Origin: Paracoccus rhizosphaerae
GTDB taxonomy: Bacteria; Pseudomonadota; Alphaproteobacteria; Rhodobacterales; Rhodobacteraceae
DNA: 64,000 nucleotides
NCBI RefSeq assembly: GCF_026162645.1
Contig: NZ_JAOTBE010000001.1
Span: 124,001-188,000 of the forward strand
Direction of reading: 5' to 3'
The notes below the pieces were generated by a model. It was not told where the DNA came from, searched no databases, and saw nothing but the letters and a program-made list of their open reading frames with translations. Position numbers and translations under genes: made by a program. Positions 60,459 through 64,000 of this stretch are shown here, piece after piece (positions within the stretch are counted from its first letter, which is position 1; every line of letters starts with the position of its first letter).

Positions 60459-62206
60459 GCGACGCCGCCCCTCTGGCCGGCGGATTGAGCCTTGAGGATC
60501 TGGGCCGAGTTCTGCACCATCTGTTCCAACACCTTGTCGCGCGGCCCGAAGGCGCGCCGCTGCCCGCCTTCCAGCACCAGCAGGTTTTCGCATTCGTTGA
60601 TCGCCGCGGGGCGGTGGGCCATGATGACCACGGCACCGCCCTCCGACTTCAGCCGCCGGATCGCCTGGTTCAGCGCCTCCGACCCCTGGTTGTCGAGGTT
60701 CGAGTTCGGCTCGTCCAGGACCAGCAGCACCGGGTCGGGATAAAGCGCCCGCGCCAGACCGATCCGCTGGATCTGGCCCCCCGACAGGCGCCCGGCGGTC
60801 TGGCTGATCCGCGTGTCATAGCCCTGCGGCAGGTCCAGGATCATCTGGTGCGCGGCGGCCGCCTGCGCGGCGCGGACGACGCGATCGGGGTCTGGCGCCT
60901 CGGCCAGCCGGGCGATGTTCTGGGCAATGGTGCCGTCGAACAGCGTCACCTGCTGCGGCAGGTAACCGATCAGCCCGCCCAGGACGTCTGGGTGAAACTG
61001 GTCCAGCGTCGCGCCTCCAAGCCGGATGCTGCCCGCGCCCACCGGCCAGGCCCCGATCAGCGCCCGCGCCAAAGTGGACTTGCCAGCCCCGGACGGCCCG
61101 ATCACGCCAAGGGCGGTTCCGGGCGCGATGCCGAAGCTGACGCCACGCAGCGTCGCCGTGCTGTCGCCGGGTGGCGCGACCGACAGGTTGCGCACCTCGA
61201 GCCGCGCTTCGGGGCGGGGCAGCGCGGTGCGCGGAGCTTCGGGCGCATGGCGCGACAGCAGGCCCGCCAGCCGTGCCCAGCCATCCTGCGCGGCCTGGAC
61301 CGCCGGCCAGCCGCCGACCAGCTGGTCCACCGGCGCCAAGGCACGGCCCATCATGATCGAGCTGGCGATCATCGCCCCTGGCGTCAGTTCCTGGCGCAGC
61401 ACCAGCCAGGCGCCGGCCGCCAGCATCGCGCTTTGCAGGAACAGCCGGAAGCTGCGCGAGAAGACGCTGAAGCCCGAGGACAGGTCGCCCGCGCGGACCG
61501 AATCCTGCTGCGCCTGTTCGCGGGCCTTGCGCCAGCGGGCGAAGGTCGCGCCGCGCATCCCCAGGGCACCGATGACCTCGCCCTCGTCGCGGTAAAGGTC
61601 GGCCATCCGCTGCGCCTGCGCCCCGGCCTGGGCCGACCCCTGCAGGGGCGCCTTGGTCAGGGTCCGGTTCGCAATCGTCGTGGCCACCAGGATTGCCCCG
61701 CCGATGGTCGCGACCACGCCCAGCAGCGGGTGGAAGATATAGACGGCCGCCAGAAACAGCGGCGCCCAGGGCAGGTCGAAAAGCGCCAGCGTCACTGGAG
61801 AACCCAGCAGCCGCTGAACCGCGTCCAGGTCGCGCATGCCGCCGGCAGTCGCGGCCGATTCGTCGCCGCGCAGGGCCCCCTCGCGCAGGGCAGCCGAGAA
61901 GACGCGCCCCTCCATCCGGTCCTGGAACCGCGCCGCGATCCGCTGCATCACACGGTTCCGGATCAGGTCGATGACGCCCATCAGCAGGAACAGGAAGATC
62001 ACCAGGATGAACAGCGCCGTCAGCGTCTCGGTGCTGCGCGACGCCAGCACGCGGTCATAGACCTGCAGCATGAAGAGCGGCCCGGTCAGCATCAGAAGGT
62101 TCACCACGGCCGAAAAGACCGCCACCGCCAGGAACAGGCGCCAGCCGGTGGAGCGGGCCGCACGCAGTTCGCGTGCCCCGTCATGAAGTGTTGTGCTTCG
62201 GACCAT
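60455..62206 (-). CDS. Type I secretion ABC transporter (PrtD-like)
   Basis: A 583-residue half-transporter: a membrane domain of about six helices (start FLAVAVFSAVVNLLMLTGPLFMLQVYDRVLASRSTETL, a PrtD/RTX hallmark) and a nucleotide-binding domain with Walker A GPSGAGKST, signature SGGQIQRIGLARAL and Walker B LLVLDEPNSNLD. It would drive export of an unfolded protein with a C-terminal signal. No RTX-type substrate gene is seen in the window; the outer-membrane channel is elsewhere as usual. It starts with ATG at 62206, divergent from mlaA. Confidence 0.94.
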   Translation of the reverse strand: MVRSTTLHDGARELRAARSTGWRLFLAVAVFSAVVNLLMLTGPLFMLQVYDRVLASRSTETLTALFILVIFLFLLMGVIDLIRNRVMQRIAARFQDRMEGRVFSAALREGALRGDESAATAGGMRDLDAVQRLLGSPVTLALFDLPWAPLFLAAVYIFHPLLGVVATIGGAILVATTIANRTLTKAPLQGSAQAGAQAQRMADLYRDEGEVIGALGMRGATFARWRKAREQAQQDSVRAGDLSSGFSVFSRSFRLFLQSAMLAAGAWLVLRQELTPGAMIASSIMMGRALAPVDQLVGGWPAVQAAQDGWARLAGLLSRHAPEAPRTALPRPEARLEVRNLSVAPPGDSTATLRGVSFGIAPGTALGVIGPSGAGKSTLARALIGAWPVGAGSIRLGGATLDQFHPDVLGGLIGYLPQQVTLFDGTIAQNIARLAEAPDPDRVVRAAQAAAAHQMILDLPQGYDTRISQTAGRLSGGQIQRIGLARALYPDPVLLVLDEPNSNLDNQGSEALNQAIRRLKSEGGAVVIMAHRPAAINECENLLVLEGGQRRAFGPRDKVLEQMVQNSAQILKAQSAGQRGGVA

Positions 62207-62351
62207 GATCCTGCCTTGAGCTTCGCGGCACTGGGGCCGCGCCAGGTTGCCGGCAAGCGACGGGGCTTGCCTCGATTTTGCGCGGACCATATCACCACGG
62301 GCAGGTAAAGATACCCCTAGTGCCGGGTGGACGAACGGAAAGGCCGTGATT

Positions 62352-63140
62352 TTGGTGAAGTTGTTACCGACAGGCCGACGCCTTGTCTGCCTTCTGGCGG
62401 GGCTTGCCGTGGCGGGTTGCGTGTCGCAATCGGTCCAGCGCGACGGCGTGACGATCAACGACCCGTTCGAGGCGCAGAACCGCCGCGTCCACGCCTTCAA
62501 CAAGGGACTGGACGCGCGGGTGATCGGCCCGGTGGCAGACCGCCTGAAGGGGGACGACGACGGTCCGCGCGACCCGGACGCGCCCATCGGGCCGCTGCAG
62601 ATGGTGATCAATGCCGGGCGCAACCTGTCACTGCCGGTCAAGGTGGTGAACGGCCTGTTGCAGGGGCGGCCGGGGGACGCCGGCCAGAACCTGACGCGCT
62701 TTGCAGTGAACAGCACCCTTGGCCTTGGCGGGCTCTTCGATCCGGCCGCCGCCAGCTTCGGCGTGACCGAGCGCGACACCGACTTTGGAGAGACCCTGGC
62801 CGTCTGGGGCGTCCCCGAGGGCGCCTATCTGGAACTGCCGATCCTGGGCCCGTCGACGCAGCGCGATGCGGTGGGGCAAGTGGTCGACCTGTTGATCGAT
62901 CCTCTCTACCATGTGCTGGACGCCAAGGGGGCGGCGGTCGTGTTCGGGCTGCGCGTGGCCTCAAAAGCCGGTGATCGAGCGCGGTTCGGGGACAGCGTGG
63001 ATGGCATCCTGCAGGGAAGTGCGGATAGCTATGCCCAGTTGCGGCTGATCTGGCTAATGAACCGACGCCACGATTTGGGAGAAGAGCGTGCCGAATATGA
63101 CCCTTATGACGATGCCGCGATCGACCCGTATGCCGAGTGA
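62352..63140 (+). CDS. mlaA: Phospholipid-binding lipoprotein MlaA (VacJ)
   Basis: A 262-residue outer-membrane lipoprotein of the Mla pathway that removes misplaced phospholipids from the outer leaflet. The signal RRLVCLLAGLAVAGC has a lipobox. The mature domain shows VTINDPFEAQNRRVHAFNKGLD, RFAVNSTLGLGGLFDPAAASFGV, FGETLAVWGVPEGAYLELPILGPSTQRDAVG, all diagnostic. The start is a TTG or GTG: GGAAAGG at 62337-62343 is best spaced for TTG at 62352, while GTG codons at 62346 and 62355 are alternatives. The stop overlaps the MlaC-like gene. Divergent from the secretion genes. Confidence 0.92.
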   Translation: MVKLLPTGRRLVCLLAGLAVAGCVSQSVQRDGVTINDPFEAQNRRVHAFNKGLDARVIGPVADRLKGDDDGPRDPDAPIGPLQMVINAGRNLSLPVKVVNGLLQGRPGDAGQNLTRFAVNSTLGLGGLFDPAAASFGVTERDTDFGETLAVWGVPEGAYLELPILGPSTQRDAVGQVVDLLIDPLYHVLDAKGAAVVFGLRVASKAGDRARFGDSVDGILQGSADSYAQLRLIWLMNRRHDLGEERAEYDPYDDAAIDPYAE

Positions 63141-63729
63141 CCGGCGCGGGTTCCTGGGCCTGCTGGCCTCGGCCGGCGTGCTGGCGGCGATGCCGCGACT
63201 GGCGCTGGCGCTGGACGCGGGCGGTGCGCGGACGCTGATCGACCGATCCCTGGGCGAGGTTTATCAGGTCATCAACTCGGGCCAGCCGGGCCCGCAGATG
63301 TATCAGCAGTTCGAGGCGATCTTTGCCCGCTATGCCGATGTCGACGTGATCGCCCGGTCCGCACTGGGGCCCGCCGCCCGTCAGGCGGGCGCGGCCGAGT
63401 TCGCGGCCTATCGGCAGGCGTTCCAAGGCTATATCGGGCGAAAGTACGGCAAGCGCTTCCGCGAGTTCATCGGGTCCCGCATCGAGGTGACGGGCGCGCG
63501 CCCGCTGAAGAGCTTCTATGCCGTGACCTCGGTCGCCTATCTGAACGGGCGTGCGCCGATGGAGGTGGAATGGCATGTCTCGGACCGGTCGGGCCGGGAT
63601 CTGTACTTCAACATCATCATTGAGGGCGTGAACATGCTGGCCAGCGAACGGGCCGAGATCGGCGCGATGCTGGCCCGCCGTCAAGGCAGCCTGCCGGGAC
63701 TGACGGCCGACCTGCAGCAGGCGGGCTGA
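63130..63729 (+). CDS. MlaC-like phospholipid-transport substrate-binding protein
   Basis: A 199-residue exported protein of the MlaC/Ttg2D family that should carry phospholipids across the periplasm. The N-terminus SDRRGFLGLLASAGVLAAM is a twin-arginine signal. The mature part has FEAIFARYADVDVIARSALG, YRQAFQGYIGRKYGKRF, AVTSVAYLNGRAPMEVEWHVSDRSG and LYFNIIIEGVNMLASERAEIGAML. ATG at 63130 overlaps the mlaA end by 11 bases but lacks a ribosome site; GTG at 63088 has GGGAG at a good distance and would lengthen the signal's N-region by 14 residues. MlaA and this gene are together, with the ABC parts elsewhere. Confidence 0.9.
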   Translation: MPSDRRGFLGLLASAGVLAAMPRLALALDAGGARTLIDRSLGEVYQVINSGQPGPQMYQQFEAIFARYADVDVIARSALGPAARQAGAAEFAAYRQAFQGYIGRKYGKRFREFIGSRIEVTGARPLKSFYAVTSVAYLNGRAPMEVEWHVSDRSGRDLYFNIIIEGVNMLASERAEIGAMLARRQGSLPGLTADLQQAG

Positions 63730-63764
63730 AGCCCGCTCCACCCATCCTGCACTGTCCCAAAAGA

Positions 63765-63794
63765 AAGCCCCGTCCGAAACGTCGGACGGGGCTT
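63765..63794. terminator. Bidirectional terminator-like hairpin
   Basis: AAGCCCCGTCCGA (63765-63777) pairs perfectly with TCGGACGGGGCTT (63782-63794) around a 4-base loop. It lies between convergent genes. A-rich sequence (AAAAGAAA) precedes it, so on the minus strand it is followed by TTTCTTTT, a good T-run; on the plus strand only weak T-richness follows. Confidence 0.88.
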
Positions 63795-63815
63795 CGTCTT
63801 GCTCACCGCGGGGCG

Positions 63816-64000
63816 TCAGTTATTGCCCAGGATCCCATTCAGCGCCCGGCTGAGCGCATCGTCCGAGCTGGCCCCGGCGCTGTCGCCGGGTGTCTGCGGG
63901 GCCGTCACCTCGGTGGGGGCGGTGACGACGCGGCCAGAGCGTTCGGCCTCGACCCCGTTCATCACCCCGGCCAGCGCCGCCGCCAGCGGATCGTCGGCGG
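63816..64000 (-). CDS. Unidentified protein, C-terminal end only
   Basis: The minus-strand frame entering from the right edge ends at a TGA at 63818-63816 and spells about 60 residues: DDPLAAALAGVMNGVEAERSG, then a Thr/Pro/Ala-rich stretch, then SSDDALSRALNGILGNN. The two helical pieces look alike (DPLAAALAGVMNG and DDALSRALNGILG), as if a short unit were repeated. The frame is open throughout and the hairpin at 63765-63794 with a T-run on this strand fits as its terminator. No family can be assigned from the tail. Confidence 0.7.
   Translation of the reverse strand, partial: ADDPLAAALAGVMNGVEAERSGRVVTAPTEVTAPQTPGDSAGASSDDALSRALNGILGNN

Overview
This is a contiguous, gene-dense, GC-rich chromosomal segment from an alphaproteobacterium of the Rhodobacterales, most likely Paracoccus or a close relative. 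The clues are an aromatic aminotransferase that closely resembles the one I remember from Paracoccus denitrificans, an aa3-type cytochrome oxidase subunit IV, a short DUF1127 protein, a methylsuccinyl-CoA dehydrogenase of the ethylmalonyl-CoA pathway, and many small lipoproteins and conserved hypotheticals typical of the group. Genes are packed with 1- and 4-base stop/start overlaps. I found no tRNA, rRNA, CRISPR array, prophage or intact insertion sequence.

Layout. 1-3.6 kb: N-terminal half of a thiamine-diphosphate enzyme, smpB, sulfurtransferase sseA and the aromatic aminotransferase. 3.6-4.5 kb: a dead IS110-family transposase between a 34-base perfect palindrome and a hairpin repeat. 4.5-9.2 kb: an OmpA-like envelope protein with a coiled-coil partner, the divergent ubiA/rsmE pair and a DUF1127 gene. 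9.2-13.1 kb (minus strand): fsa, DUF484, xerC, msrA and prmA. 13.1-20.2 kb: priA, a lytic transglycosylase, a histone-H1-like Lys/Ala-rich protein, an L,D-transpeptidase and an MFS exporter. 20.2-31 kb: nadE, a secreted 18-repeat MORN protein, GNAT, the ycjX/DUF697 pair, hrpB, DUF2794 and two tandem I78-type inhibitor lipoproteins. 31-40.4 kb: glutamate dehydrogenase-family enzyme, sua5, acyl-CoA dehydrogenase with an MBL hydrolase, the oxidase subunit IV, azlCD and greA. 40.6-50.8 kb (plus strand): ETF-ubiquinone oxidoreductase, TPR lipoprotein-like protein, ispE, pdxJ, acpS, lepB, rnc, era, DUF1491, rarD and recO. 50.8-64 kb: META lipoprotein, methylsuccinyl-CoA dehydrogenase, TSUP permease, dapE, GNAT, rnr, a short-chain fatty acid transporter, a type I secretion ABC/adaptor pair, mlaA and an MlaC-like gene, and the C-terminus of an unidentified protein.

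How the genes fit together. Two acyl-CoA dehydrogenases, ETF-ubiquinone oxidoreductase and an AtoE-type permease point to growth on short-chain fatty acids or acetate, with electrons fed to ubiquinone (ubiA supplies the quinone ring precursor). lepB-rnc-era-recO with pdxJ-acpS is a classic housekeeping block. OmpA-like protein, transglycosylase, L,D-transpeptidase and MlaA/MlaC-like proteins serve the cell envelope.

I did not find a clear new defence, mobile or biosynthetic system. The least explained features are a hairpin repeat family that sits immediately behind stop codons, one copy of which appears to have been absorbed in frame into hrpB; an IS110 corpse wedged among such hairpins; and a few lineage-type proteins of unknown role (H1-like protein, MORN protein, tandem I78 proteins).
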